The translations under genes and the position numbers were made by a program. From a virus: DNA of 64,000 nucleotides. Location: positions 1 through 64,000 of the IMG/VR virus record IMGVR_UViG_3300020156_000028; one strand, 5' to 3'. Under the pieces are notes generated by a model. It ran no database searches, was not told where the DNA came from, and saw only the letters and a program-made list of their open reading frames with translations. This document shows positions 34,335 to 43,277 of this stretch, piece by piece (within the stretch, counting starts at the first letter, position 1; every line of letters starts with the position of its first letter).

Positions 34335-37300
34335 TGGCCAAGTCTCTCGCCGCGATCACTACGCTCGCAGCGCCCTACCTCGAATTGCGTGAACGTGACG
34401 GCCCCGGCGATCAAGGGTCTATCATCGCGGTCTATCCGAAGGTGATCAAGGCCCCGAGGAAACTCAAAGCAAGCCGTGACCTGTCTTTGCTGGCGATGGT
34501 ATCCGATCTTCGAATTGAAGACCTCCCGGCTATCGGCAATCCCGCAGAAGGCGTGCCGACGACGGGCTTGCGTCTGATTCACTGGAATGACAGGTGGGTT
34601 CTGTTCGGTGGTTCGGCGGGCGTTCCTCCCCGGCTTTACGAGCGGGCGGGGCCTGTCTTCGCCCAGACGCGCGCTTACGATCTCGCGGATTGGCCGACTG
34701 GCACTTATTTTTCGAGCGCCGCGTTCTCCATGAACGGTCGGTTTCTGTTCGCCGTTCGCGCCGACGATGCCGACACCGTGCAAGTCTACCAGTGGACTTC
34801 CGATGATCCCGAAGACCCGAGGGCTGTCTGGGAACTCAAGGACCCGCTGGAGATCGGCGTGTCCATCGTGGGGCTGGAAATCTCCCCCTTGAATAATTTC
34901 CTAATTGCCAAATTGAGCGACCTGACGTTCCGGTTGTTCGACATCCAAAATCTCCTAGCCCCTATCTCGCCGGTTCCTGCGGGCGAGTTCCTGACCATGA
35001 CCCCGGACGAGACCGAGTGGGTCCTCGCCCCGAGTGGTGGCGAAGCGGAGGTCTATTCGCAGGCGGCCGGGGCGTTCGCCCTGATCTCGTCGCTCGGCAA
35101 TTCCAACGGTACGGATCGCAAGGCGGCGTATGCTCCCGATGGGTTGGTGCTGGCGATCAACGGTCGCCCGTCATCCGGCACGGCCATGCCGCAGTTCTAC
35201 GCGCGCGGTGACGAGGGCGAGTGGATCGCGATCACCAGCCACGCGCACGCCGGGGCCGCGACATGGGAGACCTCCGGGTTCGCCTTCAAGAGCGACTCGC
35301 AGCAGATGATCTTCACGCACAATGACGGCGGCCAGCGTGCCGAGGTCTATGAGCGGGCGATCATCACGCCGGACGAGTTCACGGCCGCAGCCAGCCCGTT
35401 CACCGGCACCACGCACGCGCCGACGACCGGACCCCGCCCCGAGCGGTCGCATGACGGGTCGGTGGTCGCCACGTCGTCCGGCGTCTATCTCTGGGATGGT
35501 GAGGCGCTGGCCGATATCACGCCCTCGGGATATGCTTCGTCAGCGAACGATCTTTCGGTCTCCGGTGACGGCCAGTTCATTGCCCGCACGGGGGGAACTT
35601 CTGTCTCGGTTTGGAAACGCTCTGGCGACACCTTCGTCCCGGCACCGGGCATCACCGCCACGACCGGACTCTACCTGAAAGCCATGTCGCTTTCTCGCGA
35701 TGGCCGGTTCGCGGTGATCAACGCCAGCACGGCACCATTCGGCAACGGCACGTTGGAACTCCGTGTCATGGAGCGCGACGAAGGCGACGATACGTGGTCG
35801 CAGACTTCATCGACCGTCACTCTCTGGACGGTGGATTCGGTTATCATGCTCCGGGCGAAGTCGCTCTGGCATCCGAACCGGGACGACCTGTTCGTGATCC
35901 CCGGCTACGCCACCGGGGGCCAAACCTTCGGCATGCACCCGCTGGTGTACCTTCTCGCGGGCGGCGCGTGGACCTTGCAAGCCGCGCTCCCGGCCCCGGC
36001 GGGCTACAATGTCTATTACGGATTCAATGCATGGTCGCCGAACGGCAAGTTCCTCGCCGGGATCAACCGCAATAATCTCGCCAACGGCTTCTTGCTGGTC
36101 GTTTATGAATTGACTGGCGATACGTTCACGCTTCACCACACGGCTCCGCTCTTCGTGGCGACGGCTGGCGCGCCGCAGCAATTGGCGTGGTCGCCTGACG
36201 GCCGGTACATCATCTACGGCCGCACGACCGGCACGCGCACGACGGATTTCTTTTTCAACGAAGGGACCGATGATGACCCGGCTTTTGTCGCCGTGGAGGG
36301 GCCGTCCGATCTGGCGGCGACGGCGGCCGTAACCGGGGTCTTGTGGACCTCCGGGAGCTTGACGCTCTTCGGTAGCAGCGCCATCTGGAATCACTGGAAC
36401 TATCAGGTTCCCGAAGGCCATCCGTCCTACCTCCTGCTTCATACTTTCGTCGGCCCGGCCGGTGGCTTGCCGCCGCTCGACGGCTATTCTTTTGACGAAA
36501 GCGTGATCCATTTCGGCGGCGAGACGTGGGCGCAGCATCCCTATTCCGAAGATATCGAAACTCCCACATATCCAACAGAATTGTCCTTTGCGCCGCAATA
36601 TGCCGTGGACGATATCTGGGGCGTCCTGATGTCGAAATCGGGCAAGACCGTACTCTATGAAACGGCCGCCGGGATCGGTCTGGCGCAACGTCGCAACACA
36701 GGTTCGAACTTCCTCAATTCGGAAACCCTGCGTGGCTGTTTCGTCAATCTTTATGACCGGGAAGGGGATCAGTACACCGAGCGCGGCTACTCGATCTACG
36801 ACTACGGCACCATTATCAAAGACCTGACTTTCGCCCCGAACGGCGAGGTGCTGGCGTATCACGTCGATCCCATTGCCGAGGCCGCCGTGGACGCGCCGAG
36901 GGGCCGCCTGATCTACGACATCTCCGGCGACCGCTTCGAGTTTAGAGGGCAGGTCTGGGAAGCGGAGATGACCAACTCGCTGATGGCGTTCTCGGCCGAC
37001 ACGACCGCCTTCGTGGTGACGCACGAACATCTGGTCGCCAACACACCGTTTATCTCATTGCACGAGTTCGGCGCGGACTATGTTTTTACCCAGACGGATT
37101 CCGAGCCGGTCGCGTTCGGACCTCCTGATTTTTCGCTTTGCGATGATGTCGTGGTCGCCCATGGCGGGTCGCCCCAGATGACATTCTTCACATACGCCTC
37201 GCCCGATCTGATCCCAAATCCGAAGGCGATCAACTGGGATTACGAGGGCGTGATCCTCGCCATCGGCTTCCGCGAAAACTGCGACGGGATCGTGATTGTC

Positions 37301-37612
37301 ACGCCGGACGAGATCGTGATCATGGAGCCGGATATCGAAGACCCGGAGACACTGGAGCCCGAAGTCGAGGAGCCGCTTGAAGAAGAAATCGAAGAACCCG
37401 AAGACGATGACGGCGAGTATCCAGACATTGAGGTGGACGGCAACGACAGCGACGGTTCGACCATCACGATCCGGCCGAACCCGGTTAGAAATCCGTGGTA
37501 TCCCGGAGACTACGACTATACGCCGGGCACGCCCAAGCCGGTCAATAACATCAGCTTTGTGCCTTACGTGTCCGTCACCGTGACGTTCCGCGTTATGTCC
37601 ATTCCGCAGTAA
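34334..37612 (+). CDS. large beta-propeller (WD40-like) tail protein
   Basis: A 1092-residue protein. It contains many blade-like repeats of the WD40/TolB kind, each with a hydrophobic strand, a turn such as SPDGRYIIYG, SRDGRFAVIN, SVSGDGQFIAR or APNGEVLAYH, and a partner strand naming an exterior parameter. Enough blades are present for two propellers. Near the C-terminus an acidic, proline-rich stalk of about 50 residues (EPEVEEPLEEEIEEPEDDD) is followed by a short beta domain. Phage propellers of this sort are unusual; receptor binding to host surface sugars is a reasonable inference. The two other propeller genes at 39036 and 40491 share its style. Confidence 0.78.
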   Translation: MAKSLAAITTLAAPYLELRERDGPGDQGSIIAVYPKVIKAPRKLKASRDLSLLAMVSDLRIEDLPAIGNPAEGVPTTGLRLIHWNDRWVLFGGSAGVPPRLYERAGPVFAQTRAYDLADWPTGTYFSSAAFSMNGRFLFAVRADDADTVQVYQWTSDDPEDPRAVWELKDPLEIGVSIVGLEISPLNNFLIAKLSDLTFRLFDIQNLLAPISPVPAGEFLTMTPDETEWVLAPSGGEAEVYSQAAGAFALISSLGNSNGTDRKAAYAPDGLVLAINGRPSSGTAMPQFYARGDEGEWIAITSHAHAGAATWETSGFAFKSDSQQMIFTHNDGGQRAEVYERAIITPDEFTAAASPFTGTTHAPTTGPRPERSHDGSVVATSSGVYLWDGEALADITPSGYASSANDLSVSGDGQFIARTGGTSVSVWKRSGDTFVPAPGITATTGLYLKAMSLSRDGRFAVINASTAPFGNGTLELRVMERDEGDDTWSQTSSTVTLWTVDSVIMLRAKSLWHPNRDDLFVIPGYATGGQTFGMHPLVYLLAGGAWTLQAALPAPAGYNVYYGFNAWSPNGKFLAGINRNNLANGFLLVVYELTGDTFTLHHTAPLFVATAGAPQQLAWSPDGRYIIYGRTTGTRTTDFFFNEGTDDDPAFVAVEGPSDLAATAAVTGVLWTSGSLTLFGSSAIWNHWNYQVPEGHPSYLLLHTFVGPAGGLPPLDGYSFDESVIHFGGETWAQHPYSEDIETPTYPTELSFAPQYAVDDIWGVLMSKSGKTVLYETAAGIGLAQRRNTGSNFLNSETLRGCFVNLYDREGDQYTERGYSIYDYGTIIKDLTFAPNGEVLAYHVDPIAEAAVDAPRGRLIYDISGDRFEFRGQVWEAEMTNSLMAFSADTTAFVVTHEHLVANTPFISLHEFGADYVFTQTDSEPVAFGPPDFSLCDDVVVAHGGSPQMTFFTYASPDLIPNPKAINWDYEGVILAIGFRENCDGIVIVTPDEIVIMEPDIEDPETLEPEVEEPLEEEIEEPEDDDGEYPDIEVDGNDSDGSTITIRPNPVRNPWYPGDYDYTPGTPKPVNNISFVPYVSVTVTFRVMSIPQ

Positions 37613-37624
37613 CAGGAGAATCCC

Positions 37625-38050
37625 ATGGCCCTTCGTTTTGCTCCCGGTGCTGCGATTGCCGCCTGCAACGCCATTGTTGATCTTGTGGACGTGGGCGCGG
37701 GCAATGGCCGCCTCGACATCTTCACCAGTCCACGGCCGCCGACCCCGGATTCCGATGTCACGACGCAAATCCTGCTTGTGTCCTTCCCGTTGGCAAAGCC
37801 TGCCTTCGGGGATGCAGAGGAAGTTTTAACTGGGGGTGGTGCGACCCTCAATACAGTTCCGGCGGCCGAGCCGGTCGGAAGCGGCGAAGCGAACTGGTTT
37901 CGGGTCTATGACGGCGACGGGAACGCGGTGTTCGATGGCGGGGTTTTCACCCATCCAGCGGCCGATCTGGAGGTTTCGACCCTTGATATCGAGATCGGGA
38001 CACCTGTCACGATAGTCAATTTGTCGTTCATTCAACCGCACGGTTACTAG
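37625..38050 (+). CDS. tail accessory protein, paralogue 1 of 3
   Basis: A 141-residue protein starting MALRFAPGAAIAACNAIVDL. The family pattern is a helical N-terminus, a strand such as LDIFTSPRPPTPDSDVTTQI, a motif FPLAKPAFGDA, then NWFRVYDGDGNAVFDGGV, and a final strand IVNLSFIQPHGY. It is one of three tandem paralogues (with 38103 and 38609). Similar proteins occur as small virion structural components near fibre genes. Likely a decoration or fibre module; function unknown. Confidence 0.72.
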   Translation: MALRFAPGAAIAACNAIVDLVDVGAGNGRLDIFTSPRPPTPDSDVTTQILLVSFPLAKPAFGDAEEVLTGGGATLNTVPAAEPVGSGEANWFRVYDGDGNAVFDGGVFTHPAADLEVSTLDIEIGTPVTIVNLSFIQPHGY

Positions 38051-38102
38051 CGGGATCGCGCAATTTCGCCTATAGCGGATTGACCAACAGACGGAGCGCC
38101 AG

Positions 38103-38531
38103 ATGGCCCTTAGAATTTCCAACGCGCTTGCGATCCTCGCTTGCAATGCTTTCGTGGACGCTCTGGACAGCGGCGCGTCTGCCGCCAGTCTCGAAGTATT
38201 CTCGGGCGCACAGCCCGCAAATCCGCAAATCGACGTGACGACGCAGACATTGCTCGTCCGTTTCGACTTGCCGGAGCCCGCTTTCGGGGAAGCGGTTTCC
38301 GTCAGTGGCGGCGCGCGCGCGGAGGCCGCGCCAGTCGATCCGGTTCTCGCCTTGGCCTCGGGAACCGCGACATGGTTTCGCGCGTATGATGGTGACGGCA
38401 ACGCAACGCTCGACGGTTCGGTGTCCGAAAGCGATGGCGACGGAGAACTTCTGGTCGCTTCCGCCAATATCGTCGCAGGCACGGAAGTTTCGATCATCAG
38501 TTTCACTTTCACGCAACCTAAAGGATACTAG
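38103..38531 (+). CDS. tail accessory protein, paralogue 2 of 3
   Basis: A 142-residue protein aligned end to end with its neighbours: MALRISNALAILACNAFVDA, LEVFSGAQPANPQ, FDLPEPAFGEA, TWFRAYDGDGNATLDGSV, SFTFTQPKGY. The intergenic leaders before copies 2 and 3 also share CTAGCGG near the preceding stop, which supports tandem duplication of gene plus leader. GGAGCG upstream is its ribosome binding site. Confidence 0.72.
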   Translation: MALRISNALAILACNAFVDALDSGASAASLEVFSGAQPANPQIDVTTQTLLVRFDLPEPAFGEAVSVSGGARAEAAPVDPVLALASGTATWFRAYDGDGNATLDGSVSESDGDGELLVASANIVAGTEVSIISFTFTQPKGY

Positions 38532-38608
38532 CGGTTCGCGGGGAAGGTGGTAGTCGAGTAAGATAATTTCAAATATAGCGGGGGAGAAGCCCCTATAGGA
38601 GACCCACC

Positions 38609-39034
38609 ATGGCCGTCAAATTCGCCGCAGCAGTCGCAATGTCCCTCGCCAATCATCTCGCTTCCCTCGTGGACGCGGCGGCGACTCCCGGAACCCTGAT
38701 CATCTACGACGGCGCGGAGCCTGCCAACCCGGATACTGCCATCGGTTCGCAGGTTGCTCTTGTTACCTTTCCGCTCGGCGACCCGTCGTTCGGCGCGGCC
38801 GTTGACACGGGCGGCGGCGGCCAGATCACGGCGGAAGCCATCGCCCCGGTGGACGCGGACGAGGGCGGCACGGCCGCGTGGTTCCGCATCCTTGACGGTG
38901 ACGGCGACGTGATCCTGCAAGGTTCCGTCACCGATACGACCGGCAACGGCGACCTCAAGGTCTCCTCGACTACGGTCGTCGCCGGTATCGAAGTCTCGGT
39001 CGTCTCGCTGACCTTCACGCAGCGGAAGGTCTGA
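38609..39034 (+). CDS. tail accessory protein, paralogue 3 of 3
   Basis: A 141-residue protein with AGGAG upstream. It keeps the family marks (LIIYDGAEPANPDTA, FPLGDPSFGAA, AWFRILDGDGDVILQGSV, SLTFTQRKV) but differs more at the N-terminus (MAVKFAAAVAMSLANHLASL). It abuts the second propeller gene by one base pair, so the paralogue set and the propellers are expressed together. Confidence 0.72.
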   Translation: MAVKFAAAVAMSLANHLASLVDAAATPGTLIIYDGAEPANPDTAIGSQVALVTFPLGDPSFGAAVDTGGGGQITAEAIAPVDADEGGTAAWFRILDGDGDVILQGSVTDTTGNGDLKVSSTTVVAGIEVSVVSLTFTQRKV

Positions 39035-39035
39035 T

Positions 39036-40481
39036 ATGGCCCTCGGCAACCCCCTTCTCGCGGCCTATGATTCCACGGGCACGCTCCGCACGTTTGAGTA
39101 CGCGGCGGGAGTGTTCGTCCAGATGGGCTCGCTCGGGGGGTTGGCCCATGTCGTTACGTCGGACCAGATCGCGCACGGGGCCATGACCCGGCCCCTGATC
39201 TATTGGACCGAGGACGATTCCAATCTCGGAGTCTGGCGCACCAAGACCAGCACGACCTTTGCGCACGATTATCTGAACGCGGACACCTCGCGCGTCGTCG
39301 CGGAGACGACCTATCCCGGCAGCGCGGAAAGCGGCGTCTTCCGGGGCGAGCGGATTGATCCGAACCTGTTCGCGATCATGCTAGTCGATCCGGGGTTTGT
39401 CGCAGCGAACGCCACGCTGTACTTCGTCGGCGGGACCGCCCCGGCCTTCTCGATTGACGGAAGTCTCGACCAGACGCCCCTCTTCGTCATGGCGGCGCGG
39501 CCCGACCGTCAGTACCTTGTCATGGCAGGCGGCGGTACGATCAAGACCCATAAGCGCACCTCGGCCGCGAACGTGCGCCCTGCGACGTGGACTCCCGTGA
39601 CAGGTCTCGCGCCGACAATCGACGTGGACCTTGCCGCGTGGTCATTCAACAATCGCAGTTTGATCGTGGTAGACAAGACGCAGAACCGGGCGCAGGTCTG
39701 GATGCTCGACGCGGATGTCTGGACAATGATGCACGATCTTTCTCTTCCGGCCGGGACCCCGGCCCGGATCGCGTCTTCGCCGGATGGCCGCTTCATGGCG
39801 ATCTCCTGCGACAACGCGGGCGAGTTCACGACGCGCGTCTTCCGCCGCACGGGCGACTACTTCATGATCCACCAGACGCTCGCCGGGATCGGGGCGCTCC
39901 TCGACTTTTCGGCCGACGGCGTACTCCTGATCGATTGCGCGGAGCAAGTCTGCTACGAGCGCGGCAGCGACGACCTGTTCGCGGTCAAGAACGGGGCGAT
40001 GGCGAACATCCCGGCGCTTGTCGTGCAGCAAGCCATCTCGTTCGGCCGCACGGATGCCTATGGCGTGCCCCGGCTTTACGACGCGGCCGTGGAAGACTTC
40101 GCGAGCGGCGCGGTTGACCTCGAAAACCTCAAGGTAACACTTCTTTCCTCGGCCGCTGTCTTCGATCCTTCCGACGCGACCTTGGCCGACGCCACCAGCA
40201 ACGGGTCGTGGGAGCCCGCTGGTGGCGGCTGGCCTGCGGGGGGTGTGGACCTCGGCGACGTGGCGGGTGTTCCGGGAGACAACGGCTACGACCTGACACT
40301 CGGCGAGTTCTCGCGCGTAATCGTGGATTCCGGCATCACTTTCCGCTACCTCCTGATCTACGACGCGACTTCGGGCGTGCCGCTGATCAATGTCGATCTG
40401 ATCGAAGATCGGGTCGTCGCCAAGAACCGCGAGCTTGTGATCAATTTCCGTGGTGCTTTTCTCCTGAATTTCCGCAGCTAA
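39036..40481 (+). CDS. beta-propeller tail protein with C-terminal fibre domain
   Basis: A 481-residue protein. Residues about 1-330 have propeller-like blades (ARPDRQYLVMAGGGTIKTHK, ASSPDGRFMAISCDNAGEFT). The C-terminal 130 residues (LENLKVTLLSSAAVFDPSDA, then FRYLLIYDATSGVPLINVDL) resemble a beta domain found in many phage fibre or appendage proteins. The combination suggests a receptor-binding head on a virion-attachment domain. Confidence 0.72.
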   Translation: MALGNPLLAAYDSTGTLRTFEYAAGVFVQMGSLGGLAHVVTSDQIAHGAMTRPLIYWTEDDSNLGVWRTKTSTTFAHDYLNADTSRVVAETTYPGSAESGVFRGERIDPNLFAIMLVDPGFVAANATLYFVGGTAPAFSIDGSLDQTPLFVMAARPDRQYLVMAGGGTIKTHKRTSAANVRPATWTPVTGLAPTIDVDLAAWSFNNRSLIVVDKTQNRAQVWMLDADVWTMMHDLSLPAGTPARIASSPDGRFMAISCDNAGEFTTRVFRRTGDYFMIHQTLAGIGALLDFSADGVLLIDCAEQVCYERGSDDLFAVKNGAMANIPALVVQQAISFGRTDAYGVPRLYDAAVEDFASGAVDLENLKVTLLSSAAVFDPSDATLADATSNGSWEPAGGGWPAGGVDLGDVAGVPGDNGYDLTLGEFSRVIVDSGITFRYLLIYDATSGVPLINVDLIEDRVVAKNRELVINFRGAFLLNFRS

Positions 40482-40490
40482 GGGGCTGGC

Positions 40491-42587
40491 ATGCTTTCGT
40501 TTACAGAGCGCACCGTTGCCAGCCCGCAGGTCGCGATGTTCGACATCCTGATCAGCCACAACGGCAAGCATGTCGTCGCGGCCGTGTCGAACCTCCCCAT
40601 GGCGATCCGCTCTCGGGACGCAAACGATGCTTTCGTGGCGGGCGCTGCGGCCGGTTGGGGCACAGTCAACTCCGGCGGCGGCGCGTTCTCTCGGGACAAT
40701 CAGTATCTCTTCCTGTCAAGCGGAACCTACCTCATGCGCGGCACGCGCGTCGGGGAAGCCTATGATTACGACGGCTGGAACATCAATTCCGGCGGCCCGC
40801 GCGGGGTGGATGTCAATGCCGACGGGTCCATGGTGGCGGCCGGTATCGGCAACGCCTGCGTGGTCTACCGGGTCTCGGACAAGGCGGTCCTTCTGAACTA
40901 CAACTGCGCCGATCTGGTCGAGGATGTTCGGTTCTCCCCTGACGGCCAGTACCTTGTGGCAGGTGCCCGGACCACGGGGCCTTTCCTGTTTTCTATTGCC
41001 GGTGGAGTGATCACGGCGCGCGGTGCTCTGGGGGCAGGCTACGGCAACTGGAACTTCACATGGCATCCCGATAGTGACCATTTCGCCGCCTCGCAATATC
41101 TGAATGGCGTACAAGGGCTCCACATATACAAGAAGGCGAGCGCGACTTCGTTCACTCGGCTGGCCGCCCCTTTCAGTGACGGAGGACCCGGCGGCGCGGT
41201 GATCGGTGCAGCCTATCTTGGTGGAGCCGGAGAAGGCTACCTTCTGACGGCGCGGCTCGGGGCGTATCCGGCGAAGCTCTATAGGCGCGACGGGGATTCC
41301 TACATCCTCGATACCGTCGAAGGCTTGCCGACTTTTACCAGTCTGGAGGCGTTGAAGGCTGCCAAGGACGCCAACACCATCACCTACTTCAACTCCGGCG
41401 GCCCGATCAAGGTTTTCGATTTCATCCCGCCGCCAATCTCCTCGGAAGGCGCATTGGTCGGCCCGTTCGCCGATCTGGCCGCCGAGGTCGGCTTGGGTTT
41501 CGAGGCGAACGGCGACCTGACTGGTCCTTTCTCAGAGATGACCGGAGACATCCAGATCGCGTCCGGCGGATCGGGCGACCTGATCGGCCCCTTCGCCGAG
41601 ACCGGCGGGCTTGTGGCGTTTGGTGATCCGGGTGTTGCCGTCGAGATCGAGGTTCGGGTGTTCCCGGCTCAAATCCAGTTGACCCCCTCGGGATCGGTCA
41701 TCAGCGACCGGGCTCCGGGGTGGTTCTCTTACGGCGAACTGGTCGGCCCGTTCGCGGATGCCTCGGGCGAAGCGCTCCTGCCGCTGGAGCTTTCCGGCGA
41801 CCTGATCGGGCCGTTCGTGTCCAGCAGCGGAACCGGCGAGGTCGAGATCGAAGGAACGGCCGCTCTTGTCGGCCCCTATGCGGATTTCGCGGCCGAGGTG
41901 GTCTTGGTCCTGCCGACCGTGCAAGGCGACCTGACAGGCCCCTACGCCGATCTGGCGGGCGAGGTCGTCGTGCCTATCGCGGTCATGGCCGATCTGGTCG
42001 GCCCCTATGTCTCCAGCAGCGGAACCGGAGAGGTCGAAGTCGAGGGCAACGGCGCGCTGGTCGGCCCGTTCGCCACGTTCGCGGCCGTGGTCGGCATGCT
42101 CAATGAGGCGGAAGGCGAACTGACCGGCCCGTTCATCGACGTGTCGGGTCTGGTCGAGGTCCCGCATGTGGATGTCAGCGCCGCGCTGGTCGGCCCGTTC
42201 GCGGATGTCTCGGGCGAAGCGAATGTGCCGTTCGGGGTCTTGGCCGAATTGACCGGGCCGTTCGCCGATGTCGCGGCAGAGGCCGAAGTTCCGCAGGCCG
42301 CCTATGGCGATCTGGTCGGCCCGTTCGCCGATGTCGCCGGGGAGATGGGCACGGAGTTTCGGATCGACGCCAATCTGCGCGGACCCTATGTTGCAGTCGA
42401 AGGGACCTTGCTCTATCGAAACAGTGCCGACATCGCCTTGACCGGGTTCCTGCCTCGCGTGAGGATCATGACCTACGAGCAAGAAGATGGCCCCGGCTAC
42501 GATAACGCGCCGTCCTTGGGCAAAGGCAGCGGCTTGCGGGTCGGGGGCGGTCCTTCGTTCGGCATGAACAAGTCATTCGGGAGATAA
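40491..42587 (+). CDS. propeller plus 14-repeat fibre protein
   Basis: A 698-residue protein. Residues about 1-310 have propeller blades (SPDGQYLVAGARTTGPFLFS). Residues about 319-645 hold 14 repeats of about 21 residues whose core is [GA]-x-L-[VTI]-G-P-[FY], usually followed by A-D-[VLF]-[AS]-x-E and a short beta strand. One non-repeat insert of about 35 residues separates repeats 3 and 4. Such short-period repeats suggest a beta-spiral or beta-solenoid stalk. The last 45 residues are glycine-rich (GKGSGLRVGGGPSFGMNKSF), perhaps a trimer cap. It is a probable long tail fibre. Confidence 0.75.
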   Translation: MLSFTERTVASPQVAMFDILISHNGKHVVAAVSNLPMAIRSRDANDAFVAGAAAGWGTVNSGGGAFSRDNQYLFLSSGTYLMRGTRVGEAYDYDGWNINSGGPRGVDVNADGSMVAAGIGNACVVYRVSDKAVLLNYNCADLVEDVRFSPDGQYLVAGARTTGPFLFSIAGGVITARGALGAGYGNWNFTWHPDSDHFAASQYLNGVQGLHIYKKASATSFTRLAAPFSDGGPGGAVIGAAYLGGAGEGYLLTARLGAYPAKLYRRDGDSYILDTVEGLPTFTSLEALKAAKDANTITYFNSGGPIKVFDFIPPPISSEGALVGPFADLAAEVGLGFEANGDLTGPFSEMTGDIQIASGGSGDLIGPFAETGGLVAFGDPGVAVEIEVRVFPAQIQLTPSGSVISDRAPGWFSYGELVGPFADASGEALLPLELSGDLIGPFVSSSGTGEVEIEGTAALVGPYADFAAEVVLVLPTVQGDLTGPYADLAGEVVVPIAVMADLVGPYVSSSGTGEVEVEGNGALVGPFATFAAVVGMLNEAEGELTGPFIDVSGLVEVPHVDVSAALVGPFADVSGEANVPFGVLAELTGPFADVAAEAEVPQAAYGDLVGPFADVAGEMGTEFRIDANLRGPYVAVEGTLLYRNSADIALTGFLPRVRIMTYEQEDGPGYDNAPSLGKGSGLRVGGGPSFGMNKSFGR
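41447..42427 (+). repeat. 63-bp-period coding repeats in fibre gene
   Basis: Fourteen degenerate in-frame copies encode the [GA]xL[VTI]GP[FY] unit. Copies 5 and 8 (VSSSGTGEVEIEG and VSSSGTGEVEVEG) are near-identical and copies 11-13 are also close, indicating recent internal duplication. Copy number could change by recombination or slippage. Confidence 0.8.
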
Positions 42588-42590
42588 CAG

Positions 42591-42872
42591 ATGGCCGCCA
42601 CGACTCTCTACCATACGATCACCCCGGACGAGTGGACGCAGGTCGCCAGCGGCTTCTCGTTCATCCTCGTGCAGCTTCGCTCGCATGGCGTGGTCCGCAT
42701 GCACGTTGGCGACAGTGAGGCCGTCGTGGATGACGACTCGGCCGACATCGTGCTGGCGCGCGGCATGTCTGGTGCGGAATCCTCGTTCTCGGCGGGCGGC
42801 GTCCCGGACGGAACGGCGGTGTGGCTCCGCTCCGTCAACGGGTCCGAACAGGTCAGCGTGCTTTCCTACTGA
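42591..42872 (+). CDS. small virion protein at end of fibre cluster
   Basis: A 93-residue beta-rich protein (FSFILVQLRSHGVVRMHVGD, then PDGTAVWLRSVNGSEQVSVL) starting 3 bp after the fibre gene stop. Small proteins of this pattern occur next to fibre genes in other phages and are probably capping or adhesion modules. Its last 20 bp overlap the end of the convergent zinc-finger-like gene. Confidence 0.68.
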   Translation: MAATTLYHTITPDEWTQVASGFSFILVQLRSHGVVRMHVGDSEAVVDDDSADIVLARGMSGAESSFSAGGVPDGTAVWLRSVNGSEQVSVLSY

Positions 42873-43173
42873 TGTTGTGCTTGACGGCGACGTGCTGAAC
42901 GTGCCGCTCCAGAACCTTCCGGGCCGGGGAAAAGCTCTTCCGGCCCGCTTCCATGTCGTCTTCGTTCCAATCCTGCGCCATCCGGCACATGACGGCCCAG
43001 ACGCCCTTTGCGTTCTTGCGGTCGTAGCGCATGGTCATGAACAGGTCGTAGAGATCGGCCCCGCGCTGCTTGCGGCGGTTATTGTGGGCCGTGCGGCACT
43101 CGCTGGCGCAGAAAATCTGTTCGTGGGCGCGAACGGTCTTGAATTGCTTGCCGCACTCTAGGCACTTGCACAT
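42853..43173 (-). CDS. small zinc-binding protein on the opposite strand
   Basis: A 106-residue protein starting MCKCLECGKQFKTVRAHEQI, with GGAG 7 nt upstream. Cysteines in CKCLECGKQF and IFCASECRTAHNNRRKQRG form a C2C2 zinc-finger pattern. The rest is basic. It lies between the fibre and lysis genes yet points the other way, and its convergent end overlaps the fibre-side gene. A nucleic-acid-binding or regulatory role is likely. Short length, good codon pattern and an RBS support it as real. Confidence 0.7.
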   Translation of the reverse strand: MCKCLECGKQFKTVRAHEQIFCASECRTAHNNRRKQRGADLYDLFMTMRYDRKNAKGVWAVMCRMAQDWNEDDMEAGRKSFSPARKVLERHVQHVAVKHNISRKAR

Positions 43174-43221
43174 GTCGTATCTCCGTCTGTTTCTGATCTG
43201 ACGTGTACACGGCAAAGGCCC

Positions 43222-43250
43222 TTTCTGCAAACAAAAAGTTGGGATATAAG
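43222..43250 (+). promoter_or_regulatory. probable lysis promoter with CAAAC-N5-GTTGG operator
   Basis: TTTCTG (43222-43227), 17 bp, TATAAG (43245-43250). The spacer contains CAAAC-AAAAA-GTTGG, one base off the phage operator. It lies 28 bp before the endolysin start. The -35 box is poor, so it may need an activator. A CGTGTACACG palindrome lies just upstream (43202-43211). Confidence 0.55.
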
Positions 43251-43277
43251 GGCTATGGTTAACACGGAGGGAATCCC

